Counted from the stretch's first letter, positions 23,233-36,500 are shown. The stretch: 64,000 bases of DNA from Trichaptum fuscoviolaceum (GCA_910574455.1 CAJSYZ010000002.1:4427671-4491670); one strand, 5' to 3'. Program-made: numbers and translations. The notes: generated by a model from the letters alone, not told the origin.

Positions 23233-24557
23233 TAGTTGTGTTCATCGGGTCATGAGCTATTGTTGCAATAGCGGATAACTACTAGGGCTACTTACCAGTC
23301 CCCACAACAATGAAAGTGTCTCCGGAAGTCTCTAGTTTCCAACCTGACCATGGCTGTCAGTGGTGGTAGCGGACGACGGAGGGCCTGTGATGCCAGTGTC
23401 AGACCCCACGTGGGAAGTCATCATGTCGATGCTGGGTACTACTAGTAGCAGGAGTGCGATGGCAATGGTGGTGGTGCTGTCTGGCGGTGTTCCAGAATTG
23501 CACCATCTTGCGTGCGCTGTAAACGGTGTGAGCTAGGATTCTGTATCAAATGGTATGTAAATAACGTGAAGTAAAAGGATTGAGAAGGAGAATAAACTCA
23601 CCAGCCTTGAACTCCTGTGCCATGCTCGTGCAGACCTCTGTCTCCCATTCCGCCCAGATCTGTTACGACATAATTTAGTACAAAGTGCAGGAGAGCAGCG
23701 CATGGAAGATGTCATATGTGAAGGAGACAGCGCCAAGGTTGAAAAAAATGACAAGCCTCAAGGTAGTGCAAGAGGATGAGATGAGAGAGTTTGTGCGCAT
23801 GGTGGGGGAGTTGAGGAAGGGGCTCAGTCTGGGAAAAGGCGAGCGGCGATGTCCACGTCGGGCTCTTGCTGACTCGGAGTCGGGAAAACAATACTACCAA
23901 GTTGCGTGCCAGTGGCAGGATCAATATGACATCATGCTGTGCGATAGCCTGAGTAATTGAGTCATGAGGCTTGTTTCGCACGCTTCAAATACAGACTCTC
24001 ATCGAGGGTCGCCTTATCTCAGTTTACAATGTCATTGTACGTTTGTCTAGGAATACAGTGTGTGCGGCGCGGGCGATTTGTAGATTTGTAGACTAGATAT
24101 CTTGTGCCTGTTCACTTCGCCACGTGGATTAGGATTTAGGCTTTGTGATTCAGGCGATCAGTAATAAACGGTGTTTTGAATTTATTTTTTTCGCAAACAT
24201 GCACTTTCACTCGTATAACACTGTGTGTTTTCTTAAAAAGGGTCTATTTTTTTTCCAATTGATATCTTGCTTGTACATGTGTCGTAGTTACAGTCTGAAT
24301 ACAAAGATTTTTAGAAGAAAAGTGATTTCGAATTATATTGAATTTTCTGTCAGTTTGCTAGTCCAAACATTGCGTAAGACGAGAAGCATCGACCTTCTTT
24401 CATTACTAGGAGCGCAGCTTTTGAGCGTTAGACGCCGGTGCTGTACCGTGAGTATGGCACGTATTAGGTTTGCGCTGCTCGTGGTTTGTGACTCTCAATT
24501 GCTTTCCTCACAAACTCTGACTGCCTTCTTCACCTTCGCATACGTTCTTGCGCTCTA
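23233..24557. other. No clear gene; possible fragments on the minus strand
   Basis: A minus-strand fragment reads QIWAEWETEVCTSMAQEFKA before a good GT donor near 23603, and a Pro/Ser-rich frame lies at 23712-23981. Neither joins into a convincing gene. It could be the 5' end of the BCS1-like remnant or another dead gene. Confidence 0.3.
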
Positions 24558-25339
24558 ATGTCTACCATCGCTGTCCTCCAACACCCTCAAGGTTCGCGTC
24601 GCGGGCGAGATGCGCTTGAAGCACTGAAACTGATCGGGGCGCTGGTGCTTGAGGTGGTGGGGGGGACCGAGTTCGGTCGACTGGCGACAAAGGGGATCAA
24701 ATACCTCATCAAGAGGCAAGAGGCACGTACGACTTTGCTTCCCTCTCCATCAACGCTGTCTCTGACATTTGAAGGTCAAGCAGATGGCGCGAGACCTGAG
24801 TGACAAGTTGGAGGGACTGCGTGCGGGAGGCAACGACCTGTTACAGGTCTTGTTACCTCTGCAGTTTCATACGAGGACTCAGGCGTCGTTGGATGCCATT
24901 GTCCGGTACGTCATGTCATCTTCTCTCTGTTTGCCTTCGGTCTCATCTTATGTCTATGCAGAGACGTTGCGGCTTTTTTGGATGGGTGTATGGAGCTCTT
25001 GGATTGGACAGACGCTCAGCGATTCCTTCGTATCTCGGAGCTGCGGAGGGCGGTGCTCAAGGCCGAGGGGACATTGGGACGTCTGCGACAACGCTTCGAC
25101 GTAAGTAATGTGATAACATGTTAATTAGAAGGGTGCTGACTTACTTGAAGATCGAGTTGAAGCTTTCGCATGACGCGAAGCTTGACGACATCGTGGTCAA
25201 GCTTGACCGAATGGCGTCGGATAGTCGTGCAAACCAGGATCGTATAATTGACAGGCTGACGGTGCTTGAGGAGAATCAGACATACAATAATTGCGCTGCG
25301 ACTGCGATACTCGCGCACTTAGGCACACATACCTCATAG
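24558..25339 (+). CDS. Small helical protein resembling an MLKL/HeLo-like four-helix bundle
   Basis: Four exons, 24558-24722, 24775-24905, 24962-25100 and 25151-25339, give 207 aa in one frame. The first intron uses a GC donor (AG|GCACGT); the others are GT-AG. The protein is all-helical: ALEALKLIGALVLEVVGG, KQMARDLSDKLEGLR, DAIVRDVAAFLDGCMELLD, RFLRISELRRAVLKAEGTLG. A last coiled coil, KLDDIVVKLDRMASDSRANQ, follows. The order (amphipathic first helix, Cys/Glu-type helices, then a brace-like coiled coil) resembles the N-terminal bundle found at the front of many agaricomycete NLR-like proteins and in MLKL, which acts on membranes in cell death. Here it stands alone with no NTPase or repeat domain. 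The resemblance is by pattern only and needs a structure comparison. Confidence 0.55.
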
Positions 25340-25747
25340 GCACACAACTCTTGCATTCCGAGTCCATCTTATACCTGTCGTTCGACTAGACTTTGTTTCT
25401 TGTCTCCGGACTTCTTGCGAGGGCGCGCGGCGGTCGCGGACTTCGAGTCTTACGGACCAGCGACGAGTGTCTGCACATTGGCGCGTTCACCCGGTCGTCT
25501 TGTTTCTTTTGCTAGGAGTTTTTTTTTTGATCTGGGTTTCTCTCGTGCGACGGACGCGCGGGGTTATTGTCTTATGGACAATACGGACGATTGGCGGTTC
25601 TGCAAAGGGATGACACTCTTTCTAGTTTCCTTCGTTGTTTCTCCTCTTCTTTTTGTCTCTTTCATTCGTTCTTCTTATTAGGCTTTTAGCTACACTCCAC
25701 CCCCTGAGTACCTATCTCATTTACAGCGGGTGAACTAGAGTCGGCAT
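25340..25747. other. Intergenic, nothing recognised
   Basis: 3' flank of the helical-protein gene. A T-rich stretch lies near 25515. No supported gene. Confidence 0.3.
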
Positions 25748-26721
25748 CTATTGTATCGTTAGCATAGGTAGCTTCTGCAAGACATGGATTGTCTTACCAA
25801 TTGTGACTGAGTCCTGAGGCGCGTTCTCGCTATAGGTGTTCCCAGGAAGAGTAGTTCTGTTGCCAACCGCACTTGCTTTGTCGACGACGTTGTCCAGTGG
25901 GCCCTTTGTTGCATATTCTGGTATGAGTACCTCAATGTCGACAAGTGTACTTGTGTCGCATAACAGTGAAGATTCCGACGGGTCGGGTAGCTTTCGTAAC
26001 GAGGTGTTGCTTCTTGATACCGCCAACTGCTACACCCAGAAGGCTTCGAATGCGAGCAGGGCAAGTCAGCTTCTTCATATGAGACTTTGATGAAGACTGA
26101 CTAGGTAAGCAAAGGTTCGAGAGGTCGAGGTCGAGTTCGGAGTGAGAGCGATTGTCAGACGGGGCCACTGTCTTGCGTTCTAAGTCTAACGCATTCTCAG
26201 AGGCATCGTCACCCACAGGAGCTTCTGCATCGAGGTCTGCCAAGCATCTCAGCGTATCTGCTTTTTCCGCGTCCAACAAAGGATCAGCTATAGTACAGAT
26301 AGTCATTGCATCCCCGGTCAGAGGTCCTAGTTCTTCGTTGGCAGGCAATAATGCAGGGTGTATTGCAGCGGCCGTAGTTTGGTTCAAGGCATATCGGATA
26401 GTTGATCACGGCGGATCCTCTTCAAGGAACGTTGGCGACGCGAAACTTCAGTAAGAACAAATACTTCATCGGCAGAGACTTCAGGTAAAGCAATAAGCAG
26501 AGGGATCGACAAAGAGTGTCGCATTTGCAGCCACTGGACAGTATAGAACATAGGCCAAGTGACCATGAACGAGCGCAAACAGATAAACGTCGATAGGCAT
26601 CAGGGTTAACGTATGAGCCACTGAGCTTGATAGATTTGTGCGCGGTGTGAGTGGCAGAAGCGTACACAGTGACAAGGAAGCTTACCTGGTCGCTGGGTAA
26701 CATTTCCTTCATGCCGTTCAT
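25748..26721 (-). CDS. Possible uncharacterised gene, exon structure unclear
   Basis: Minus-strand frames that could be exons. The first begins MNGMKEMLPSDQ and is followed by a GT donor at the next codon. A later one starts MNQTTAAAIHPALLPANEEL and is rich in Asp, Glu and Ala (DAEKADTLRCLADLDAEAPV). I recognise no domain and cannot join the pieces with confidence. It may not be a gene. Confidence 0.25.
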
Positions 26722-27414
26722 TTTGAATTGATGTGATGCTGTGTGTCCTATGTATATGAGGATGTATCAAGTCCGATTGATGATGCTTGATATTTGAAGT
26801 CTTCTAGGCGTCTTGAAGCTGAAGTCGAGTCTGTCGAAGGGCAGTTCGAGGACGAGAAGGATCGGTTCTTGTCCTTCAAAGTGAACAGTCGCCGAGAATA
26901 CAATCCGAGAATCCAGAGTAACAGAAATGAGTCAGCGTAAACACGCTCACGTCAGGTCTACCTCTTGGACCAAGAGCTCCAGCTGATCGAGCTTCTTCGC
27001 AAGGAAACTGCAGATGATGAGGCACTGTTTCGTGGTATGAAAGTCTCCGAGCGAGAACGGGAAGAGCTTGAGTACAGGAATGGGGAGGAGCGGATGTATG
27101 TTCAAGTTGGCAACGCAATGCGGAGTAACACAGATCTCAGGGTAAGGAAGGAAAGAGTGAGGTAAAAAAAGGATAAGCGAATGCATAGTATGCCAGTGTA
27201 CAAAAAGGGCAAGGATATGAAGAAGAAAATAGCAGATAGTAATAGAGGACATGGGGGCTTAGGAAATTAAGACTGAGAGGAAAAGTAAATGAATAGCGTA
27301 AAAGCCATATGAAAAGCTATAGGAAGGGAAGAAGAGCAGGTACTACGCTATGCTTCGTGGCGGGGATGTACATAAATTAATACTGGCAGTGTCATATCTG
27401 CGGTAAACTCAACA
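26722..27414 (+). other. Coiled-coil coding remnant
   Basis: Plus-strand codons read LEAEVESVEGQFEDEKDRFL (about 26810-26880), then after a gap LLDQELQLIELLRKETADDE and KVSEREREELEYRNGEERM, ending near 27165. This is acidic coiled-coil sequence without a start codon in frame or a full gene. Probably a fragment. Confidence 0.3.
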
Positions 27415-30359
27415 TTAGATGTAATTTTGAAAGAGCCTGCGTTCTTCTCGAGTGAGATCCCTCTCTGACTGAGTTGCTGCCTGGGTTAGTGAACGGGCAA
27501 GAGACAAGGAGTGTAGGGCTGAGGCACGTTCTTGAGCCGGTGATACGCGCCGGGGTCGAATCGTCGATGCACTTGAAGGTCCAGCTGCTGACACGGATTT
27601 CGCAAGACTCGGGGAACACTGTCCAGCCATCGCGGGTGACTGTCTAGAGGTCGACTCGGAGTTTACGCTATGGCTCACAGATGTTTGTCCAGCTGTCAAC
27701 TCCAAGTCGTTGGAATCCTCGCTCGAAACCAGTCGACCCTTGCCCTTTATATCGATGGTTTCAACGCTTTGTTCTGGTATGCCCTCGCCCTCGGCTTGCG
27801 GAGCATCTCTGGTACTAGTGGGGATGGACTGAAGAGCGAAACCTAACAAACCGGTATCGGGACTTTTCAACAATTTGGCGTAGTGTCCTTTGCTGATATT
27901 ATAGAGAAGATCTCGAACCCAAAGAGGCATCTCAACCTCACTTTGCAACTCCCCGCCATAAAGTTGGCCATGTCCCTCTATCAGAGCCAGAGTAACCATA
28001 CGTTCCATTTGATCCTCGTCTAGGAAGTGATGCAAGCTTTTCTGTGAATCCTGCACAAGAGCTATAACCGTGGACGTAGCGAGGTTACGCTTGCGCCCAT
28101 GTTGGAATTGGTTTAGAAGGTTTCGAAAAGGGTCCACCTCCTGAACGACGTCCGCGGGAATATCACACAATATTAGTTGAATCGCACGGAGTAGCACTGA
28201 TGCTCGATCACGATATTCGTTAACGCGCATCCTGACCTTCTCCAGCCAATCGAACAATTTGGAGTTAGCATTTAAGCCGTCATCAGGTTTCAAGCCAAGC
28301 GGTAGGCACTTCTGCAGCTCATCGACGTAAGCCTGATCCATGAGTTTTAGGAACGCATTTCTATCACCATTCGTCTTGGATAAGCCAAAGAAGGCAGTTC
28401 TGCCCATGTCCCGCATTTTCTTGATATGTTCGTTCAGATAATTAAGATTCTGGCCGGACTTCGGTGGAACAACCGTCTGCAATCCAGCTACTTCGGCTTT
28501 TACACCCAAAGCATCTGAGGAACCTTTAGCACGACTGTTTGAGTTTGGTACCTCTTCCGAAGAATCGGCCGGTGTTGGTGAAGAGGGCGAGTTGGAAGAG
28601 CCACTAGTAAGCGTCGAGTTCAACGGATCTTTGAACAAGCCATCAATACCGCCATAGTCCATCTCTTCAGAAGTTTCGGTCTCCGCCTCTCGTTTCTCCT
28701 TCTTTCGTTGCTCTGCCTCGTGTCGCTCACGCTCGATGTTGTGTTCATAAGCCTCTGAGATTGCATGCTGCAGTCGGCTCTGCTCCCATCGCTCCTTGTA
28801 CGCTCTCGTTGGAACGTCATCGGGGCCAGAGTAATCCAGTGAAGCCATCTTCGAAAACCCAATTTCGGGATCGTCCAGAGTAAATTTGAGGTCATTGCAA
28901 TATGGCCCCTCCGTACTTTCAAATTTCAGGAACTCTTGTAGGCGCTCGATGAATTCGGCCCTCTCCTCTTGCAATTTCAAGTCCACCGTAAGTCCGCCTT
29001 TTGTTATCTCGGTGAATAGTTCGTCACCTTCTGTGAGATTAGAGAGCTTCTCTGGACCATGACACCTCAGCGCGGAAGAGATCCTATCCTCCACGACGGA
29101 GAGCTGGTGTCTGAGCGACAGGAAGAGAAAGAAATAGAATTCCAGGACAAGGTGAAGACGCGGGAAGAAGAATTTGAACCTCCGGTTTATACTATTCGCG
29201 TCCGTGTCTTTCACTTCGAGTTCATCTGTCAAGGGTGAAGAGAAACGAAGCTCTTTTGCCAGGAAATCGTCAAAAAGGGAGCGACGAGGGTGGCTAGTAG
29301 TAGTAGTGGCAGGTGTTGATGCATTCATCCCCGTAAAGAACGCGAATAGTGCGTCGACCTTCTTCACCAACCCTGTAACCTTCAAACCGGAATCGGCGAC
29401 CGGCAGTCTGGAGACGCCTTCCAACATGAATTCAAATTTAGCCTGAGAGCTTTCTGGAAATGAATACCGGAAAGCCCTGAAAAGATCTTCTCGCGCTTTC
29501 TCAACTATGTTGCGCATCACATTGCGGTGGCCGTATGTTGCAGCTGTGTGAATCATGTAAATAAATTGAGACACGGAGCGGGAACATTCATACTTACTTC
29601 TTCGATGACTTGCTTTAACAAGATCTTTATATATTTGTTGTTCAAGTTGTTTTTTGTGTTGACGATTTCGGCCATTGCGTTCTGGATTTGAAGGGATAAC
29701 ATGCCAGTCTCAACGCTGACCAATTCACGTTTCCTGCCTGACTTGCGTGATATGGCCAAACCCTCCCTCAATTCACCGAGTCTGTCTCCTCCTTCAAGAT
29801 GAGGTACTGTTGATCGTTTAGCGAGTTTGTTGAGCTTCTCTTTTGCGTCGGCAAGGAAGTCCTTCGCACATCCATCTAGCTTGGCCATATTTTCGCCAAC
29901 GTCACGGAGTTTGGCATCCACCAACTGCCTTGCCTTCCTCATCGACTTAATCTTATTCACCTCTAAAGCTGTTCTAAATGGTTCCATGGCTCGTTTTGCT
30001 GAGTTGTCCCTCAATTCGTGATGAGTGACATTGCTTTTCCGATTGACCATATGTTTGTTCCATTCCGAATCGTGCAAGTCTTCTTCGTACTTTCTAATTC
30101 CGTCTTCCGCAACGGGATAAGGATCGATAGCGAGAGCTGCCAATTCGTTCAAGCCTTTTAGCACAAGAGCAGCTTGCGAATTGAAACATGTTCTCATAGT
30201 GCCTTTGGTTGGATAATCTTGCTCGGATTTAGTCGGTGAGCCGGAGGTCTCCGTAATCTCCATGTCAGATGCGGGACTAGGCGTGAAGTCTTCAGCAGTA
30301 TAAATATGATCCATGTCGTCGTAATCACTGCCGTGAGTTGACGAACGGGTCTCCATCAT
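27415..30359 (-). CDS. Uncharacterised 964-aa helical protein
   Basis: Two exons, 30359-29594 and 29543-27415, joined by a 50-nt GT-AG intron in phase 1, give 964 aa. I start at the ATG before METRSS because the sequence just upstream looks like an intron end or UTR. The N-terminus is acidic. Then come helices rich in Lys/Glu (KIKSMRKARQLVDAKLRDVG, FLADAKEKLNKLAKRS) and a long helical region in exon 2. A charged linker (HNIERERHEAEQRKKEKREA) and a Ser-rich stretch follow. A conserved-looking block (FDWLEKVRMRVNEYRDRASV, SQKSLHHFLDEDQMERMVTL) and a disordered Ser/Pro tail end the protein. No catalytic motif, membrane segment or family is recognised. The long intact frame makes it very likely a real gene. 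Confidence 0.7.
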
Positions 30360-30437
30360 GATTTCCTGTGCTATTTGACCAGAACAATCATTATTAGTAC
30401 TTTGTTGGGCCTTACTATTTATCAGTATACTACACAC

Positions 30438-31459
30438 CGGTTTGGTATGGAGTCTTGATAGCAGAGTCTTTATTCGCTAGTAGTGTGGGCTGATATACTG
30501 AGCTATTTGACCATGCCAGTGACGATAATGAGTGCTTTGCTATACATTACTCTTAGACAGCATTACGCACTTATATCTCGACTATCCGTGTTATAACGAC
30601 TAGGCTTAGGTACATCCGAGTCATTGGCCCGGGTAGTGCGCAAAGTAGACATTGTTGAATGGTTTTTTGTAGGAGGACTCGAAGTGGTTGCAGTCAGTGA
30701 GTGGGCACAGGGTCAAGAGCCTCAGTCAGGCTCACTCAGCATCATGATGTTGATGGGACTGCCAGCGCAACTTCAAGTTCTCAGGATACTACTCTAGTAC
30801 CACTGCCACTGGTGGCACCACTCAGGCTGGCAGTGTCACGGCCCGCTGCGGCCCGGGAACCCGGGGTGCACTCCGAGTCACCGTGACTGCTATCCCCGCA
30901 CGAAGCGTACTAGTAGCTGAGGGAGGTGCCAGTGTGTCGTCGTGAACTTTAATCGAATAGTAAGCTAAATTTTCATCCTCCAGCCAATCGCAAGTTTTCT
31001 CTTCAAGTTATCTCTTCCGGACAAAACTTGAAGTGTACGACCGGGAAAAGACAAATTCCGAATTTAATATCTTCAAGTTGAAGTCGGAGCCTCAAGTTCC
31101 GATTACTACTACTGGATGACTTCAACTTGAAGTTCCAGGAACGCCCCCTGAGAGCGGACTACTATTACTAGTAGTAGTACCACTTGGCAGCCGGCACTCA
31201 GCCTGAGGCTGACAGTGGCACACTTCAATTTGAAGTTGCGTGTCACGCAGGCACTACTACTAGCCTGAGTAGTAATGCCACGGCTCGGGAATGATCCCCT
31301 TATTGTTGCCACCATCACGGTAGCCTTCCTGAGTATAAGTACTGACTCCCATGACTCTGCCAGTGGACGCTTGAGCTCAGTCAGGCTGACACCGTATCTC
31401 AGGTTGACACTTCAAGTTCGCAAGTTTGACAAAGACGGATAACTTGATCAGCTCTGAAA
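30438..31459. repeat. Motif-dense region, probable subterminal repeats of a DNA transposon
   Basis: From about 30700 to 31440 short motifs recur on both strands: GCCACTGG/CCAGTGGC types, ACTTGAAGT and its complement ACTTCAAGT, AGTAGTAGT/ACTACTACT, and TCAGGCTGACA types. The same set appears at 37600-37770 on the far side of the transposase gene. No gene is supported here; the end holds the 5' UTR of the gene at 31460. Confidence 0.5.
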
Positions 31460-33418
31460 ATGGCTTCCATCTTTGATTACTACTTACCCCCCCCCAAGAC
31501 ACGAGTCTTCACCTCGGAACCTGTGTCGCCAGCGGATGAGTACTACGAGGACGCTGCGACTGATGCCAGTGATGGAGTCCCCAATGATTACGATTCGGAT
31601 CCTCTTAGTGGTAGGCACAAATTTATTGATTCTACATCTTGCGCAAGACTCAAGTGATGATGACAGATGGTCTACTACTTTCTCTCCATCGTGGCGCTTC
31701 TGCCAGTGGACCCGAATCCTTAGTTAATGGCGAATTGCTCAATCGCAACCTGATTGCAGATGACACATCCATGAACCATCTCATCGAAAAGATATTACGC
31801 GAACTAACATATCGGGAAAACTACTCGCTATCGACTACGACTGAAAGAGCGCTGCTCGGCGCGATGGTTATCATTAAGACGTTATCCCACCAGACGAGAG
31901 ACGCCTTGCGTTCTTACGAAGAGGAACTGAAGAAAGTCAGCTCGTTAGTCTTCCAGACGAGAGACACCTTGCATTCTCACGAAGAGCAACTGAAGAAAGT
32001 CAGGAAGTGGCAGTCACGGACAGACTCCGACTTGGACTTGGTGATGGAAGTGTACTCAAGTACAAATTTCGAGTATTTGGTTAACCAACCGGATGTAGTA
32101 CCATCCAATCCACTGGCAATCGTAAGTGGCAACTTCATCTACTACACCAGCACTGTATTAATAGGAGTACTGATTTCTTCTTTGGTGGCACTGGCAGTGG
32201 AGGAACCCCGAATTTACTGTTTGGAACAATATAGTAGGCGAAATGAGGCTTATGGTGGTGTCAGCGTTTGCAGAGCTCCTTCCTGTTAGGCTCATTACGC
32301 CACAACGCCTAGATTACTATCATACTAGTACTCAGTCCATCGATGGTATTGGGTGGTCGAAGTTTATGGAAAACGTTATCGACTACTACCGCGCCCACTT
32401 CTTGCCACAGTTTTCTTCTAATGATGGCGTCTCTGTATGGGACGGGACGACAATATGGGCCCACAGGAGATCTGTATTCGACAACTTTCAGAACAGCTTC
32501 TTCGAATCTTCCTACCTTTCCATTGGTACGCGTCGAGGGGGCATTCTGTCGTCGAGCCAAGAGGCCGTTGTCATGAATTTTGTCCCGCACCGGCACTTCA
32601 ATTTCACGGACTTCTCACTGGACCCATCGGGCCTTGACTGGTACAAGTTGTCGGCGGAGAAGCGCAACACTTCTTTTAGTATACCAGTGCTCGCATTGAG
32701 GTTCTTCATCCCTCTGCTTATCTGGTCGTACAACACGTGCAAGGAATGTTTGGTTTTGCTAGACGCCCTTACTGAACATCATCAGGATGTTTCCATCCTA
32801 AATTCAAATCCGTCGAAGGCAGAAATTGATTATTCCGCTGTATTTCGATTAGGATCAGCGGTGAATGTGCGCCACCAATTCAAGTTGGCACGCGCAGGCA
32901 ACTTCGTCAAATCGTCCACCGTCAGCGACGCTGTTGAGAAGGAGGATGCTGTTCAGGACGCCACGAAGCAGACCAACAAATCATCCACTGTCAATGAAGC
33001 AGGCGAAATGGGGGATTCTGTACACTGGCAGGATCGCGTCGAGGGTACCAGTGTCTCGGAACTGCGCAAAGAACGCCAGATCTTCCTGAACAAATTCAAT
33101 TTGATCAGGAAATGTCTAATAATTCTTTCGAACGATCACGCTCTATTCCCATTGCTCAGCTTCAATTCTCTACTAGCTTCAGACACGCTCAAGGCCAAAC
33201 TAGCTCAGTTAACCTCCCATCTTCGCGCGTCTGTTGACGACTATGACCACGACAAGGAAAGCCTCGCCGCGACAGAGTACGAGTTTGATATGTTCGTCTC
33301 CGCAGAAGTTGGTAGATTGGGTTCAAGTTGCTGCAAAGACGTCGAAATCTTACTATTGCTCTTGAAAAACTTAATCCTATCGGAGTCGGCGCTTAGGATA
33401 TCAGTTTGGGACTACTAG
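31460..33418 (+). CDS. Uncharacterised protein, possible transposon passenger
   Basis: Probable exons are 31460 to about 31612, about 31653-32120 and about 32191-33418. The last junction joins NQPDVVPSNPLAI to WRNPEFTVWNNIVGEMRLMV in frame. The N-terminus is acidic and Tyr-rich (MASIFDYYLPPPKTRVFTSE). A repeated coiled-coil pair follows: HQTRDALRSYEEELKKV and FQTRDTLHSHEEQLKKV. The C-terminal 390 residues are folded-looking, with MENVIDYYRAHFLPQF, HRHFNFTDFSLDPSGLDWYK and RFFIPLLIWSYNTCKECLVL. I recognise no domain. It ends 170 bp from the stop of the convergent Plavaka transposase and lies inside the same motif-flanked block, so it may travel with the element. Confidence 0.55.
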
Positions 33419-33587
33419 TAGTCACTCGCGACATCTAGTACTAGCAGCAGGGTGTTCAGGCAGAATCAACTTCTATGTTAATGCCTCTCTATTTGTACTA
33501 TAGTATGCCAGTGTGAAATGATCTTTGTACTCGTACTGTGTCGCAATTGTCAATACTATGCAACAAGGACTCGAAGGCTCTTTCAAG

Positions 33588-36500
33588 TTATCGTTGTCTA
33601 CTTTCGTACAATGTTTCATGCATGTGCATGTCAGCAAATTGGTTAACATAGAATCTATCATAAAAATCCAGGGACTCCTCAGGTGTCAATGACTTTGGAG
33701 GACATTCATCACCCTTCGGAACCCCCAGGAGGTGGGCTAAACGGAGGATGTCCCCTACATCTATCACAGATAGCTTCGGAACCTTGCACTCGCGGTGATA
33801 GCGACATCTGCCACTGACATCCACTCCAGTACAGCATTCGACACAGGTGGTAGAGCTCTCTAACTCATACTCCGGTTCGACTATCCACATTCTTGTTTTC
33901 AGGTCGGGTGAATCTCCAACACGCTTGAAAAATTGGACGAGAGCGCAGTCCTGATGTTCTTCTTTAGCGGTGAAGGAAAAAAGAAGCATAACCCGGGCAA
34001 CTCTCATTCCTGCAAACCCCTTTTTGCAGGAGCTAACTCGAACAAGGACTGTATCACATCTTGCTTTTCCGCGCCAAGAGGGATTGGACCTGATCGCCTC
34101 CCTCATTGCTTGTTCTATAGGGATCGATTCGCCATGGTAGGCAAAGAAAGCGGTGGCTGAATGGAATATTGAAAAGTCATTGCTCGTGTCCAATTCAACT
34201 GCTGGTTGGGCTCTACCAGAGGAGCCCCTTGAGTTGGAGGTGTGATTCTCGTACTTGTTGAATAAGTATTCTTTAATGAGCTGTCGGAGCTGTCGGAGCT
34301 CTGGATGACCTTTTATCGCCGCAAGCGTGTTGAGCTGTTTAGGATACACCTTACTGGACTCTGCAAGGATGACAACAAAGAAGTCAGATGTGTAACACCA
34401 AAAGCATGGGTTACCAAGTAATACCCACATTGCTTCGAAGCCATTAAGATCAAGCTCAAAGGGTCATTTCTGCCACCCAAGCGGATCTGGCGTTCAGCAT
34501 GTAGTATGTCATGAACCGCAAGATGCTGTGGCCCATGCACTAAGCTTTCAAGTTCGGGATCTTCCAGGTCTGCAATTTCGTTGAGTTTGTTATTGCCCAC
34601 AATGTCATCGAAGAAGTCCTCTGTATCATCAGCTGCACCAGCTTCGGGTGTATCATGATGTTGCATCTGCTCCTCAGGCTTCCAAATTTGGGTCCTCTCA
34701 GCGTCATCTGCCAGTGTCTTCGACCCTGACATATTCTTGCGCAGAACATCTTGCAAAGCTCTCCATGAAGCCTCAGCCAACGGACTTTCCAGCATTCCAC
34801 GCCTCTTGAAGTCTGCCCTCGATGCAATAAGTTTACTGAGACGTTGGTTTGCTGTGATCATCTGACCCAAAGGATCATTTCTGTTTGAGCGTCGCCATGT
34901 TTCCTTGACTGCGTAAATGTGTTTATTCTCTGTGATCGATGAGCACAGCCCGCTTGGTGCAGCGAAGAGAGGGATCATTGTAGGATAGTGAATCATGGCA
35001 TGCTGTCGTGGAAGTGAGAAGTTATCCCGGATGCCCTTAGCTATGAATATTTTGCGATATTGATGATAGTGATCCAGAGAGGCTTTAATCTGATCAAGAG
35101 TTGAGGCTGTAATCGTGTACCGACGCACAAGGTAACAGAAGTCCAGAAATGCACTCAATGCGTGAACTATATCATCATGTACAATGCCCACAATAGCCGG
35201 AAGATACACCTAAGCGGATTGCATCAGATATCAGCAAACCACTGCCTCAAACAAGATCATGATGAAAATACCACATACTTTCATAAGTGCCTTTGAATCA
35301 TTACCTGTCCATTGCTTGAAGCCTCGACCTTCGGGAAATCTGCGAAGTCCGGGAAAAGGAGCAGCAACTCTGATTCTACGTGAAAGTTAGCAATGGTATT
35401 CGCATTAAACAACTTGTAAGGGAATAGTACCTTTTATCCACAATATCCAGCTCTGTCGTGGTCATGCTCTGGCAAATCCACTCGACAAGATGATCCTTGA
35501 ACACGCCTTTGATGATTTGGTGCAGTAAGTCTGGAGAAATGAGATCGCATATATCTGCACGCGGAAAATCATTGGTGAAGGGCTACGGGACATAGTTCAA
35601 GTTGCGGTAAGTGCATCTAATGGACAACTTGAAGTTGGAACACATACGACGATATCTTGGTGGAACCCATACTCCTTACGAATTGTGACTCTACTTATGC
35701 TATTGTCATCCACCTGTTCTATCAATCGTTCGTGCAGCTCTTTTGTTCGAGGATTTGTAACAAATTCCGGATTATCTAGGTTCTTGTGAGGTGCTGTACA
35801 TCTATATAGTAGCCGCATTAAGCCATTTCCTCGAACTCAAGTCGGATGTGATTTTTGGAAAGGACAATACTTACTTGCAGCACCATCCAGTGCATATTGC
35901 GCATAGACTCACCTGTTCCGGATAATCGGCTATATACAAGCCGAGTGCGAGAACCGACCTACACAAGTGACCATCAGGGCACCGGAGAATGGTTTGTTCA
36001 TTGTTTATGGACATTGCTGTCTTCAGTGGACTCAAGATTCTTGATATAGATGAATGAAAGATTTGATGTCTAAAGCGACGGAAGTCATCTGACTTTTCGT
36101 ACTGCCGTTCAGCTGCAAAGCATCAGAACACAAATGAATAGCTCAGTTTTTGACACACACTCTTTGGTATTGCTAGAAATGCTACGAGCTGGACTGTATT
36201 CAGCTTTTGGGACCGCCGGGCCTTGTTAGATACATTTCCTATTGAGAGATATAACGGATAATATTCGTTGTTGCCAGTTCCAACGGAGACTGTTGTCTTG
36301 TCGCTCCCTAAGATGACCGGAACGAACATGGACCCATGAACAGCTTTATCTTCGGCGTAGATTTTGTTCTAAGTCAAGGATAATCAGTACACTTCATCCA
36401 ACTTCGAATGCTGCATGATTCATGACTTACAGCCTGTTCCCAAGCAAAATTTCCGGACATGTAGTTTCTGAAGACTCGTTCTTTGTTGTCATCAGAGTCC

